DNA of 64,000 nt, from positions 1,550,001 to 1,614,000 of the forward strand of contig NZ_CP037864.1 in the NCBI RefSeq assembly GCF_004353845.1. Reading direction: 5' to 3'. Positions within the stretch are counted from its first letter, which is position 1. The number at the start of each line of letters is the position of its first letter. The translations under genes were made by a program, and so were the position numbers. Below, in pieces: positions 1 to 8,734 of the stretch. The notes beneath the pieces were generated by a model, which worked only from the letters and a program-made list of their open reading frames with translations, did not search any database and was not told where the DNA came from. The DNA is from Citrobacter arsenatis (GTDB lineage Bacteria; Pseudomonadota; Gammaproteobacteria; Enterobacterales; Enterobacteriaceae).

Positions 1-76
1 TACCTAACAGTAAGTAAGCCGCGCGCAGCCCTTCATTGAGCTGTGCGCGGAGTTGTTCAGGGTACAACTTGAGCAT
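1..76 (-). CDS. holA: DNA polymerase III delta subunit, N-terminal start only (partial)
   Basis: The first 25 codons of HolA run off the left edge of the window. The visible peptide begins MLKLYPEQLRAQLNEGLRAA, which matches the N-terminus of the clamp-loader delta subunit that opens the beta sliding clamp. The start codon shares one base with the lptE stop (TGATG), so translation is probably coupled to lptE. The order leuS-lptE-holA is the usual enterobacterial operon. Nothing can be said about the missing remainder. Confidence 0.93.
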   Translation of the reverse strand, partial: MLKLYPEQLRAQLNEGLRAAYLLLG

Positions 77-669
77 CAGTTACCCAGCGTGGTGGAGACA
101 CGCGCCGGAGATGACGCTGGCGTTGCAGCATTATTCACCGCAGGTTCAGCATCAGCATTGGATGACTGAGTATCGGCCAGATGTACGCTTGGCAGCTTAC
201 GAATTAGCTGTTCAGCCGCTTTGTCATACATCTCTTTGATGATCATGTCCTGCTCGTTATCCTTCGCCAGTGCAGCCTGAGAGTTATCAAAGAATGAACG
301 ATAAACTTTGGCGCTGATAGGGTAAATATCATGACCTGGAATCAGCACAGTAGCTCTTACGGACATCACCATCTGGTATTCAGCCGTTTGACCATTCTGG
401 AATACCGACGCCGTATCCTTTGAGAGACTCACATCTCCCAGTCGTAAGGACGTTACATCTTTACGCATTGAACCGTCTTCAAGCAGCGTAACGCCGTTCA
501 GACGCAGCTGATTACGAACCGCGCGGCTTAACGGGCCGTTCGGATCGCCAGTGTTCAGAATCATGGTTTTCATTGAGGGTGGAACCTGCGTAGTACTACG
601 CAGATGCCAGCCACACCCGGCGGTGACAAGCACCGCCAGAGATAACAACAATGTTGTCAGAAGTCGCAC
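76..669 (-). CDS. lptE: LPS-assembly lipoprotein LptE (RlpB)
   Basis: A 197-residue outer-membrane lipoprotein that plugs the LptD barrel and helps insert lipopolysaccharide into the outer leaflet. The N-terminus has a lipoprotein signal: a positive MRLL start, a hydrophobic stretch, and a lipobox ending at the cysteine of VTAGCGWHL (Cys19), where signal peptidase II should cut. The C-terminal 30 or so residues are Ala/Ser/Pro-rich and look disordered. It starts 14 bases after the leuS stop and overlaps holA by one base, so it sits inside the leuS-lptE-holA operon. Confidence 0.96.
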   Translation of the reverse strand: MRLLTTLLLSLAVLVTAGCGWHLRSTTQVPPSMKTMILNTGDPNGPLSRAVRNQLRLNGVTLLEDGSMRKDVTSLRLGDVSLSKDTASVFQNGQTAEYQMVMSVRATVLIPGHDIYPISAKVYRSFFDNSQAALAKDNEQDMIIKEMYDKAAEQLIRKLPSVHLADTQSSNADAEPAVNNAATPASSPARVSTTLGN

Positions 670-683
670 GCTTCCTCCCGCGC

Positions 684-3266
684 TTAGCCAACGACCAGAT
701 TGAGGAGTTTACCCGGTACATAAATCACTTTACGCACGGTAACGCCATCAAGATATTTTGCCACCAGATGCTCCTGGCCAGCACGTTCACGAACCTGTTC
801 TTCAGTGGCGTTTACCGGAACGGTGATTTTGCCACGTACTTTGCCGTTTACCTGAACCACAACCAGCGTTGAGTCTTCAACCATTGCCGCTTCGTCCGCC
901 ACCGGCCACGGCGCGTTGTCGATATCGCCTTCGCCTTTCAGCGCCTGCCACAGGGTGAAGCAAACGTGCGGGGTGAACGGGTTGAGCATGCGTACAACAG
1001 CGAGTAACGCTTCCTGCATCAGGGCTCTGTCTTGTTCGTCTTCCTGCGGTGCTTTCGCCAGCTTGTTCATCAGTTCCATAATCGCCGCAATGGCGGTGTT
1101 AAAGGTCTGACGACGACCGATATCATCGGTGACTTTAGCAATGGTTTTGTGCACGTCGCGACGCAGCGCTTTTTGATCTTCGCTCAGCGCATCAACGTTC
1201 AGGGCAGCAACATCCCCCTGAGAAGTATGTTCGTAAACCAGTTTCCATACACGTTTCAGGAAGCGGTTCGCCCCTTCAACGCCGGATTCCTGCCATTCCA
1301 GGGTCATGTCAGCCGGAGAGGCGAACATCATGAACAGGCGCACGGTGTCCGCGCCGTAACGTTCAACCATCACCTGCGGGTCGATGCCGTTGTTTTTCGA
1401 CTTGGACATCTTGCTCATGCCGGTATACACCAGTTCATGACCTTCGGCATCCTTCGCCTTCACGATACGACCTTTTTCGTCGCGTTCGACGATGGCATCA
1501 ACCGGAGAAACCCAGTTACGCTCGCCGTTTGCGCCAACGTAGTAGAACGCATCGGCCAGCACCATACCCTGACACAGCAGCTGTTTAGCCGGTTCGTCAG
1601 AGTTGACCATGCCTGCGTCGCGCATCAGTTTGTGGAAGAAGCGGAAGTAGAGCAGGTGCATGATGGCATGTTCAATACCGCCAATGTAGATATCAACCGG
1701 CAGCCAGTAGTTAGCGGCGTCGGAATCCAGCATACCTTCTTGATACTGCGGGCAGGTGTAGCGCGCGTAGTACCAGGACGACTCCATAAAGGTATCGAAG
1801 GTGTCGGTTTCACGCAGCGCAGGCATGCCGTTAACGGTGGTTTTCGCCCACTCAGGATCGGCTTTGATCGGGCTGGTGATGCCGTCCATAACCACGTCTT
1901 CCGGCAGAATAACCGGCAGTTGGTCTTCTGGGGTTGGCAGTACGGTACCGTCTTCCAGCGTCACCATCGGAATCGGCGCGCCCCAGTAACGCTGACGGGA
2001 AACCCCCCAATCACGCAGACGGAAGTTCACTTTACGCTCACCCACGCCTTTCGCGACCAGCTTGTCAGCAATGGCGTTGAAGGCAGCTTCGAAGTCGAGG
2101 CCATCAAACTCACCGGAGTTAAACAGCACACCTTTTTCGGTCAGTGCCTGTTCAGACAGGTCCGGCTCTGCGCCTTCAGCGGTCAGAATTACCGGCTTGA
2201 TGGTCAGGCCATATTTGGTGGCAAATTCGTAATCGCGCTGATCGTGGCCCGGAACGGCCATGACTGCGCCCGTACCGTATTCCATCAGAACGAAGTTTGC
2301 TGCCCAAACGGGGATCTCTTCGCCAGTCAGTGGGTGAACGGCTTTAAAGCCAGTGTCGACGCCTTTTTTCTCCATGGTCGCCATTTCAGCTTCTGCAACC
2401 TTGGTGTTGCGGCATTCGTCAATGAAGGCGGCCAGTTCAGGATTATTTGCAGCGGCTTTCTGCGCCAGCGGGTGACCTGCGGCAACGGCCAGGTAGGTCG
2501 CACCCATAAAGGTGTCCGGGCGGGTGGTGTAAACGGTCAGCGTGTTGTCGTAACTGTTCACATCAAAGGTGATTTCCACGCCTTCAGAACGGCCAATCCA
2601 GTTGCGCTGCATCGTTTTCACGGTGTCAGGCCAGTGATCTAAATTATCCAGGTCGCGCAGCAGTTCGTCAGCGTAGGCGGTGATTTTAATGAACCATTGC
2701 GGGATCTCTTTACGCTCAACTTTGGTATCGCAACGCCAGCAGCAGCCGTCGATAACCTGTTCGTTCGCCAGTACGGTCTGGTCGTTCGGGCACCAGTTGA
2801 CCGCAGACGTTTTCTTATACACCAGGCCTTTTTTGTACAGCTCGGTGAAGAATTTCTGTTCCCAACGGTAGTATTCTGGGGTGCAGGTCGCCAGCTCACG
2901 GCTCCAGTCGTAACCGAAACCCAGCATTTTGAGCTGGTTTTTCATGTAGGCGATGTTGTCGTACGTCCACGGAGCCGGGGCAGTGTTGTTTTTAACCGCA
3001 GCGCCTTCCGCAGGAAGGCCGAACGCATCCCAGCCAATTGGCTGCAGTACGTTTTTGCCCAGCATACGCTGGTAGCGGGCGATCACGTCACCGATGGTGT
3101 AGTTACGTACGTGGCCCATGTGTAGTCGACCAGAAGGATAGGGAAGCATAGACAGGCAGTAATACTTCTCTTTGCTCTCGTCTTCGGTAACTTCAAATGT
3201 GCGCTTCTCATCCCAGTGAAGCTGTACTTTGGATTCTATCTCTTCCGGGCGGTATTGCTCTTGCAT
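684..3266 (-). CDS. leuS: Leucyl-tRNA synthetase
   Basis: An 860-residue class I aminoacyl-tRNA synthetase that charges tRNA-Leu. The HIGH-type motif appears as HMGH near residue 50 (PYPSGRLHMGHVRNY) and the KMSKS loop as KMSKSKNNGID in the C-terminal half. The middle carries the CP1 editing domain that removes misacylated amino acids (TTRPDTFMGATY). I chose the ATG at 3266 (MQEQYRPEEIES), the family start, over an upstream in-frame codon eight residues earlier. An AGGA lies a few bases upstream. First gene of leuS-lptE-holA and divergent from ybeL. Confidence 0.98.
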   Translation of the reverse strand: MQEQYRPEEIESKVQLHWDEKRTFEVTEDESKEKYYCLSMLPYPSGRLHMGHVRNYTIGDVIARYQRMLGKNVLQPIGWDAFGLPAEGAAVKNNTAPAPWTYDNIAYMKNQLKMLGFGYDWSRELATCTPEYYRWEQKFFTELYKKGLVYKKTSAVNWCPNDQTVLANEQVIDGCCWRCDTKVERKEIPQWFIKITAYADELLRDLDNLDHWPDTVKTMQRNWIGRSEGVEITFDVNSYDNTLTVYTTRPDTFMGATYLAVAAGHPLAQKAAANNPELAAFIDECRNTKVAEAEMATMEKKGVDTGFKAVHPLTGEEIPVWAANFVLMEYGTGAVMAVPGHDQRDYEFATKYGLTIKPVILTAEGAEPDLSEQALTEKGVLFNSGEFDGLDFEAAFNAIADKLVAKGVGERKVNFRLRDWGVSRQRYWGAPIPMVTLEDGTVLPTPEDQLPVILPEDVVMDGITSPIKADPEWAKTTVNGMPALRETDTFDTFMESSWYYARYTCPQYQEGMLDSDAANYWLPVDIYIGGIEHAIMHLLYFRFFHKLMRDAGMVNSDEPAKQLLCQGMVLADAFYYVGANGERNWVSPVDAIVERDEKGRIVKAKDAEGHELVYTGMSKMSKSKNNGIDPQVMVERYGADTVRLFMMFASPADMTLEWQESGVEGANRFLKRVWKLVYEHTSQGDVAALNVDALSEDQKALRRDVHKTIAKVTDDIGRRQTFNTAIAAIMELMNKLAKAPQEDEQDRALMQEALLAVVRMLNPFTPHVCFTLWQALKGEGDIDNAPWPVADEAAMVEDSTLVVVQVNGKVRGKITVPVNATEEQVRERAGQEHLVAKYLDGVTVRKVIYVPGKLLNLVVG

Positions 3267-3501
3267 GGCAGCCAGTGGTCCTGTTTTCAATACAGCTACA
3301 AACGTAGCTCTAGATGTGGTGTTTCAGATCCGCATAGCATAGCCCAAACGCCCGCGCCAAAACAGCCTTTCGCGCATTCAGCGTTGAATTCCCGCAAGGA
3401 TAATTCTTGCACGAATTTACACACTCTGTGGACAGTCTTGCAAAGCGTAGCGTAAATAACGTCTATTATTATAGACAGTTAACGACCCAGGAGGCGAAGC
3501 G

Positions 3502-3984
3502 ATGAACAAGGTTGCTCAATATTACCGTGAACTGGTGGCTTCACTGAGCGAACGTCTACGTAACGGCGAACGCGATATCGATGCGTTGGTGGAGCAGGCG
3601 CGTCAACGAGTTATGCAGACCGGGGAGTTAACGCGAACCGAGGTGGAAGAACTTACCCGGGCCGTCAGACGTGACCTGGAAGAGTTTGCTCTGAGCTATG
3701 AAGAAAGCCTCGATGAGGAGACTGACAGCGTCTTTATGCGGGTGATCAAAGAGAGTATCTGGCAGGAACTGGCCGATATCACTGATAAAACGCAGCTCGA
3801 ATGGCGCGAAGTGTTCCAGGACCTCAGTCATCACGGGGTTTATCACAGCGGCGAGGTGGTTGGGCTGGGTAACCTGGTCTGCGAGAAGTGCCACTTCCAT
3901 TTAGCGGTCTACACCCCAGATGTGTTACCGCTGTGTCCGAAATGCGGACACGATCAGTTCCAGCGCCGACCGTTTGAGCCGTAA
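3502..3984 (+). CDS. ybeL: YbeL family zinc-ribbon protein of unknown function
   Basis: A 160-residue soluble protein of the YbeL (DUF1451) family. The first two-thirds are helical, charged and probably coiled (two Arg/Glu-rich stretches, residues 15-70). The end is a zinc ribbon with paired cysteines CEKC (127/130) and CPKC (145/148). A strong ribosome binding site (AGGAGG) precedes the ATG. It is transcribed away from leuS. Function is unknown; the zinc ribbon could bind nucleic acid or protein, but nothing here distinguishes them. Confidence 0.92.
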   Translation: MNKVAQYYRELVASLSERLRNGERDIDALVEQARQRVMQTGELTRTEVEELTRAVRRDLEEFALSYEESLDEETDSVFMRVIKESIWQELADITDKTQLEWREVFQDLSHHGVYHSGEVVGLGNLVCEKCHFHLAVYTPDVLPLCPKCGHDQFQRRPFEP

Positions 3985-3992
3985 TCGCTTAT

Positions 3993-4077
3993 TGCCGGAT
4001 GGCGACGCAAAGCGTCTTATCCGGCCTACAAATTGCACGATTTTGTAGGCCGGATAAGCGTTAGCGCCATCCGGCGT
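3993..4077. repeat. REP pair (BIME) between ybeL and rihA
   Basis: Two facing REP units with the core GCCGGAT...ATCCGGC are separated by a short linker, the classical bacterial interspersed mosaic element layout. It lies between the converging ends of ybeL and rihA, where such elements often protect mRNA 3' ends or help termination. No other terminator was seen here. Confidence 0.9.
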
Positions 4078-4080
4078 GTA

Positions 4081-5016
4081 TTAGGCGTAAAACTTCAGCC
4101 GTTCTGCCAACAAATCGACAAACCCCTGGCGATCCACATCGACCATCACGGTGGCGTTTGGCTTATTGCCGCTCAGGAAGTAATAGTCCACTACGGTCAT
4201 TCCCTGGGTGTATTTACCCTGTGTTTCCACGCCAACCCAGCGTTCAACGGTGGTAAACAGTTCAGGTTTCAGCAGCCATGCAATGGTGCATGGGTCATGC
4301 AGCGGTGCACCGATGAATCCCCATTTTTCATCTTTGTGATATTCAAAGAAGAAGTCGAGTAGTTCAGCAACAATCGTCGAAATGGGATTGCCGATAGCGC
4401 GGAAGCGTTCGGTATCTTCGCGGTGTATTTGTGCTTTATGCGTGACGTCCAGACCAGCCATCACCACTGGAATGCCTGACTGGAATACGATTTCAGCGGC
4501 TTCAGGATCAACGAAAATGTTGAACTCGGCGGCAGGGGTCCAGTTTCCGAGGCCCATTGCACCGCCCATAATCACGATACGGGCGATTTTTGCGTGCAGC
4601 TCAGGATGGCTATTCAGAAGCAATGCTACGTTAGTTTGCGGGCCGGTGGAGACAATGGTCACCGGTTCCGGGCTGTCCCGCAGGGTTTTCGCCATCAGTT
4701 CCACGGCGGTACATCCCAGTGGCGCAAAAGCGGGTTCCGGCAGTGCCGGGCCATCCAACCCGCTCTCGCCGTGGACGTTATCGGCAATAATCAGATCGCG
4801 CATCAGTGGTTTCACTGCGCCACCAGCTACTGGGATATCCGTACGCTTGAGCAACGTTAACATGCGTAATACGTTACGCTGCGTTTTCTCGGGTGTCTGG
4901 TTACCGGCAGATGAGGTTATCGCTTTCACGTCCAGTTCAGGGGAGGCGAGAGCGAGAACAATTGCGATAGCGTCGTCATGACCTGGATCGCAATCAAACA
5001 GGATTGGAAGTGCCAT
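4081..5016 (-). CDS. rihA: Pyrimidine-specific ribonucleoside hydrolase RihA
   Basis: A 311-residue nucleoside hydrolase (inosine-uridine preferring family) that splits cytidine and uridine into base and ribose. The Ca-binding aspartate cluster DCDPGHDD is at residues 8-15, the family signature. The start at 5016 (MALPILFDCDPG) has a strong AAGGAG a few bases upstream. A longer in-frame reading to 5130 exists but would run into the gltL end and has no family support. It follows gltIJKL on the same strand, separated by about 116 bases containing a GC-rich hairpin. Confidence 0.96.
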   Translation of the reverse strand: MALPILFDCDPGHDDAIAIVLALASPELDVKAITSSAGNQTPEKTQRNVLRMLTLLKRTDIPVAGGAVKPLMRDLIIADNVHGESGLDGPALPEPAFAPLGCTAVELMAKTLRDSPEPVTIVSTGPQTNVALLLNSHPELHAKIARIVIMGGAMGLGNWTPAAEFNIFVDPEAAEIVFQSGIPVVMAGLDVTHKAQIHREDTERFRAIGNPISTIVAELLDFFFEYHKDEKWGFIGAPLHDPCTIAWLLKPELFTTVERWVGVETQGKYTQGMTVVDYYFLSGNKPNATVMVDVDRQGFVDLLAERLKFYA

Positions 5017-5102
5017 TGTTGCTCCTTGTAAGTGGGACTTTGTGACAAGGTTAACGCTGGCCTGTACCTGTTTCGAGAAGTGAAGAGATAAATCGTGAGG
5101 TG

Positions 5103-5126
5103 GCGCGCACATGGAGATGCGCGCCA
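5103..5126 (-). other. GC-rich stem-loop after gltL
   Basis: An inverted repeat (GGCGCGCA ... TGTGCGCGCC on the minus strand) lies just past the gltL stop and before rihA. There is no following T-tract, so it is not a standard intrinsic terminator. It may stabilise the gltIJKL 3' end or attenuate read-through into rihA. Confidence 0.5.
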
Positions 5127-5132
5127 GCAAGA

Positions 5133-5858
5133 TTAGTGCAGGATTTTCGCGAGGAAGTCTTTGGCGCGGTCCGATTTCGGATTGGCGAAGAACTCTTCCT
5201 TCGGCGAATCTTCCACAATTTTCCCTTCATCCATGAAGATCACCCGGTTCGCCACTTTACGCGCAAAGCCCATTTCGTGGGTTACCACCATCATGGTCAT
5301 TCCTTCATTGGCCAGTTCAACCATGACGTCCAGTACTTCGTTGATCATTTCAGGATCAAGCGCTGACGTCGGTTCGTCAAACAGCATGGCGATAGGATCC
5401 ATACACAGCGCCCGGGCGATGGCGACACGTTGTTGCTGGCCCCCGGAGAGCTGAGCCGGAAACTTCTCGGCGTGCGCTGACAGACCAACGCGTTCCAGTA
5501 ACTTTTGCGCTTTATCGCGGGCCGGCTTTTTATCGCGTTTAAGCACTTTTACCTGCGCCAGCGTCAGGTTCTCAATGATCGACAGATGAGGGAACAGTTC
5601 AAAGTGCTGGAACACCATGCCAACGCGTGAGCGCAGCTTGGCCAGATCGGTTTTTTTATCATTCACCACGGTGCCATCAACGGTGATGACGCCCTGTTGT
5701 ACCGGCTCCAGCCCATTCACCGTTTTGATAAGCGTTGATTTACCTGAACCTGACGGGCCGCAGACCACCACCACTTCACCTTTTTTCACTTCCGTGGAGC
5801 AGTCGGTCAGCACCTGAAAGTGACCATACCATTTAGAAACATTTTTCAGGGTAATCAT
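5133..5858 (-). CDS. gltL: Glutamate/aspartate ABC importer ATPase GltL
   Basis: A 241-residue cytoplasmic ATPase that powers uptake of glutamate and aspartate with GltI, GltJ and GltK. Walker A is GPSGSGKST at about residues 34-42, followed by a Q-loop, the LSGGQQQR signature and Walker B MLFDEPTSALD, then the switch histidine in VVTHEMG. Length and motifs match polar amino-acid ABC ATPases. Its start overlaps the gltK stop (TAATG), indicating translational coupling. Last gene of gltIJKL. Confidence 0.98.
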   Translation of the reverse strand: MITLKNVSKWYGHFQVLTDCSTEVKKGEVVVVCGPSGSGKSTLIKTVNGLEPVQQGVITVDGTVVNDKKTDLAKLRSRVGMVFQHFELFPHLSIIENLTLAQVKVLKRDKKPARDKAQKLLERVGLSAHAEKFPAQLSGGQQQRVAIARALCMDPIAMLFDEPTSALDPEMINEVLDVMVELANEGMTMMVVTHEMGFARKVANRVIFMDEGKIVEDSPKEEFFANPKSDRAKDFLAKILH

Positions 5859-6532
5859 TAAACTGTCCTTTTCTTCAAATAGCTGACCAACAACGATGCG
5901 CTCAGACTAAATACAAAATAAACGGCGCCAGCAAACAGGATCATTTCAACCTGCGTGCCGTCACGCTCGCCAATGGTGGAGGCGGTACGGAAGAAGTCTG
6001 CCAGACTTAATACATAGACCAGCGAGGTATCCTGGAAGAGTACAATGCCCTGAGTAAGCAGCAGCGGCACCATCGCGCGGAATGCCTGCGGCAGAATGAT
6101 GAGCTTCATCGACTGCCAATGGGTCATCCCCAACGCCAGCGCGGCGCTGGATTGCCCACGAGAAATACTTTGGATACCGGCACGGATAATCTCGGAATAG
6201 TACGCGGCTTCAAACATCGAAAACGCGACCATCGCTGAGATCAGGCGAATATCGGTTTTGGGTGACAGGCCCAGTACGTTTTGCAGGAAGCCTGGCACAA
6301 TCAGGTAGAACCACAGCAGCACCATTACCAGTGGAATGGAACGGAATACGTTGACGTAGCCCTTCGCAAACCATGCAATCGGCGCGAAGCTGGACAAACG
6401 CATGACCGCCAGAATGGTCCCCCAGACGATACCAATGACCACCGCCGTAACGGTGATTTTCAGCGTGATGATCAGCCCATCCAGCAAATACGGCAGGGAA
6501 GGGACGATAGAACTCCAGTCAAATTCGTACAT
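5858..6532 (-). CDS. gltK: Glutamate/aspartate ABC importer permease GltK
   Basis: A 224-residue inner-membrane permease of the His/Glu/Gln/Arg opine type. Several hydrophobic segments are visible, beginning at residues 13-40. The ABC-coupling EAA loop reads EIIRAGIQSISRGQSSAALALGM. It pairs with GltJ to form the channel. Both ends overlap neighbours by the TAATG stop/start pattern, so the operon is tightly coupled. Confidence 0.97.
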   Translation of the reverse strand: MYEFDWSSIVPSLPYLLDGLIITLKITVTAVVIGIVWGTILAVMRLSSFAPIAWFAKGYVNVFRSIPLVMVLLWFYLIVPGFLQNVLGLSPKTDIRLISAMVAFSMFEAAYYSEIIRAGIQSISRGQSSAALALGMTHWQSMKLIILPQAFRAMVPLLLTQGIVLFQDTSLVYVLSLADFFRTASTIGERDGTQVEMILFAGAVYFVFSLSASLLVSYLKKRTV

Positions 6533-7272
6533 TATTTGCCTCCCAAATTGCCAGGCAGGCGGATTTTACGTTCAACGAGATTCATCACCAGCATGATGAC
6601 GGCGTTAATCAGGACGTAGGCCAGAGTGATGGCGGTAAACGATTCCCAGGCGTGGGCGGAGTAATCCAGCAACTTGCCCGCCTGCGCAGCCATATCGACC
6701 AGGCCGATGGTAGAAGCGATCGCGGAGTTCTTCACCAGGTTCATCATCTCTGAGGTCATTGGCGGAACAATTACGCGATAGGCGTTTGGCAGCAGGACAT
6801 AGCGGTAGGCCTGCGGCAATGTCAGCCCCATCGCCAGCGCGGCGTTTTTCTGTCCGCGAGGCAGAGACTGAATAGCAGCACGAACCTGTTCGCAGACGCG
6901 CGCGGCGGTAAACAGCCCCAGACAGAGCATCGATGAGAGGAAGAACTGAATGTTAGGATCCAGTTCTGACTTGAACCACATCCCAATGTTTTCCGGCAGC
7001 AGTTCGGGAATGACCAGATACCAGGTAAAAAACTGGACGATGAGCGGAACGTTACGAAACAGCTCAACGTACAGCGTACCGATCCCGGAAAGAAAACGAT
7101 TGGGCACGGTACGTAAAATGCCGAATAAAGAGCCTATGAGGAAAGCGATAATCCAGGCGGTGATGGATAACGCGACCGTGACCTGGAAACCACTCCAGAG
7201 CCAGCCGAGATAGGTGGTGTTGCCGAACGGGGCTTGTTGTAAAAAAATACCCCAGTTCCAGTCTATAGACAT
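6532..7272 (-). CDS. gltJ: Glutamate/aspartate ABC importer permease GltJ
   Basis: A 246-residue membrane permease, partner of GltK. Hydrophobic spans include residues 23-50 and the C-terminal AYVLINAVIMLVMNLV. The EAA loop is VRAAIQSLPRGQKNAALAMG. It overlaps gltK by the TAATG pattern. It is separated from gltI by about 160 bases that encode SroC, so the transport operon is interrupted by an intrinsic terminator that must be read through for gltJKL expression. Confidence 0.97.
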   Translation of the reverse strand: MSIDWNWGIFLQQAPFGNTTYLGWLWSGFQVTVALSITAWIIAFLIGSLFGILRTVPNRFLSGIGTLYVELFRNVPLIVQFFTWYLVIPELLPENIGMWFKSELDPNIQFFLSSMLCLGLFTAARVCEQVRAAIQSLPRGQKNAALAMGLTLPQAYRYVLLPNAYRVIVPPMTSEMMNLVKNSAIASTIGLVDMAAQAGKLLDYSAHAWESFTAITLAYVLINAVIMLVMNLVERKIRLPGNLGGK

Positions 7273-7283
7273 AAATCTACTCC

Positions 7284-7313
7284 AGAAAAAAAAGGGTAGC
7301 AGCGCTACCCTCG
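7284..7313 (-). terminator. Intrinsic terminator at the SroC 3' end
   Basis: A strong stem GGGTAGC/GCTACCC with a short loop is followed by a run of T on the minus strand. It ends SroC and partially terminates the gltI transcript before gltJ. Confidence 0.88.
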
Positions 7314-7440
7314 AAGATTGTTATTCGGCGTTTTGCGGTTTTCAGGCCTGATGGGGAACGACCATCAGGCTTATAGTCTGTCCGTGCCGAGTAACAATCG
7401 AGAGGGAGGGGAAGCCTCCCATTTATTTTAGTTAGTTAAG
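7284..7440 (-). ncRNA. sroC: SroC small RNA (GcvB sponge) from the gltI-gltJ gap
   Basis: The gltI-gltJ gap has the position, length (about 150-160 bases) and fold of SroC, a Hfq-bound RNA released from gltIJKL mRNA that sequesters GcvB. Three hairpins are visible on the minus strand: one just after the gltI stop (GGGAGG/CCTCCC), a central one (GCCTGATGG ... CCATCAGGC), and a 3' terminator GGGTAGC ... GCTACCC followed by eight T. The 5' end, created by RNase E near the gltI stop codon, is approximate. GcvB also represses gltI in Salmonella, which would make this a feed-forward loop. Confidence 0.82.
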
Positions 7441-8340
7441 CGCTTTATCATTCGGTTCTTTGAACAGGGCTTTCATCTCGTCTGACAGTTCGAAATTCAT
7501 GTTCAGGTTCTTCGGCGGAATTGGATTTTTAAACCACTTATCAAACCATTTCTCAGCCTCGCCTGAGGTCTGCGCCGTGGCGATAGTGTCGTCCATCAGC
7601 TTTTTGAACTCAGGGTCATCTTTGCGCAGCATGCAGCCGTAGGCTTCCTGAGACTGCGGCTTGCCGACGATCTCCCAGTTGTCTGGTTTCTTCGCCTTCG
7701 CGCGCTCGCCAGCCAGTAGGGCGTCATCCATCATAAAGGCAACGGCGCGACCGCTTTCCAGCGTACGGAAAGAGTCACCGTGGTCTTTCGCGCTGATGAT
7801 GCGCATATCCATTTTTTGTTCTTCGTTCAGTTTGTGCAGCAGCACCTCTGAGGTGGTACCTGACGTCACGACTACGGCTTTACCTTTCAGGTCAGCGAAA
7901 TCTTTGACGTCGCCGCCTTTTTTCGCCAGCAGACGGGTGCCGACAACGAAAATGGTGTCAGAGAAAGCCGCTTGTTTTTGGCGCTCGACGTTGTTGGTAG
8001 TGGAGCCACATTCAAAGTCGAAGGTGCCGTTTTGCAACAGCGGGATACGGTTTTGTGAAGTAATCGGGATCAGTTTCACCTGCAGATCAGGCTTGTTCAG
8101 CTTTTTCTTCACGGCTTCAACGATTGCGTTGGAGTAATCCTGTGAATAACCGACCACTTTTTGCTGATTGTCGTAGTAAGAAAACGGTACCGATGATTCA
8201 CGGTGGCCGACCACAATCACGCCGTTTTTGGCGATCTTGTCCAGCGTGCTGCCTGCCGCGGGTGCTGCATCTTCTGCGTGCGCCAGACCGGCGGACATTC
8301 CCATAACCAGCATGGCGGTGGCGAGCTTACGTAATTGCAT
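7432..8340 (-). CDS. gltI: Glutamate/aspartate periplasmic binding protein GltI
   Basis: A 302-residue periplasmic solute-binding protein. It starts with a Sec signal peptide (MQLRKLATAMLVMGMSAGLAHA, cut after AHA near residue 22). The mature part is a type II periplasmic binding fold with the family sequence GVIVVGHRESSVPFSYYD. I used the ATG at 8340, which has AGGAG upstream and gives the family signal peptide; a longer reading from 8385 adds 15 residues that spoil the signal. First gene of gltIJKL. Confidence 0.98.
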   Translation of the reverse strand: MQLRKLATAMLVMGMSAGLAHAEDAAPAAGSTLDKIAKNGVIVVGHRESSVPFSYYDNQQKVVGYSQDYSNAIVEAVKKKLNKPDLQVKLIPITSQNRIPLLQNGTFDFECGSTTNNVERQKQAAFSDTIFVVGTRLLAKKGGDVKDFADLKGKAVVVTSGTTSEVLLHKLNEEQKMDMRIISAKDHGDSFRTLESGRAVAFMMDDALLAGERAKAKKPDNWEIVGKPQSQEAYGCMLRKDDPEFKKLMDDTIATAQTSGEAEKWFDKWFKNPIPPKNLNMNFELSDEMKALFKEPNDKALN

Positions 8341-8734
8341 ATCCAACTCCTTTATCGTCTGCGCCAGTGACGCATTGATACCCATTGTGATGTTGTTATT
8401 GTTTGCTACTAAAACGTGTAGTCTTGTATGTGTTTGTTAACATTTAGTTTGGATGAATGTAAAGAATTTGCTGTGTTATTGTTTATTTTTGCGAAGTGCG
8501 CCGCACCATTTGGGGGCAAAAATATCTTGTTGCACTTTTCAGGTGCTACCTGCGCTCAACTTTGGTGCGACCAGGTTGCACATTCAGCCAAAACAACGTT
8601 TGCCTTGTAGAACAAAGCAATAGACGTGCCAGAATGGTTTTTAGGAGGGGGGAGGCCTGATAAGCGTAGCGCTATCAGGCACGATGCGGCACAACTGCCG
8701 GAGGGCGGTGTACCGCCTTATCCGGCTTGTGAGT
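8341..8734. promoter_or_regulatory. gltI upstream region with a REP element
   Basis: About 395 bases without a gene separate the gltI start from the lnt end. The gltI-proximal half is AT-rich and must hold the gltI promoter and leader, but I could not place a promoter with confidence. The distal part (about 8655-8725) is a REP pair with GCCTGATAAGCG/CGCTATCAGGC and a second unit ending CTTATCCGGC. Confidence 0.7.

Noticed and set aside
1032..2642. 536-codon open frame on the plus strand opposite leuS
   Set aside because: It is the antisense of a highly conserved synthetase, has no ribosome site or family resemblance, and arises from codon bias of leuS.
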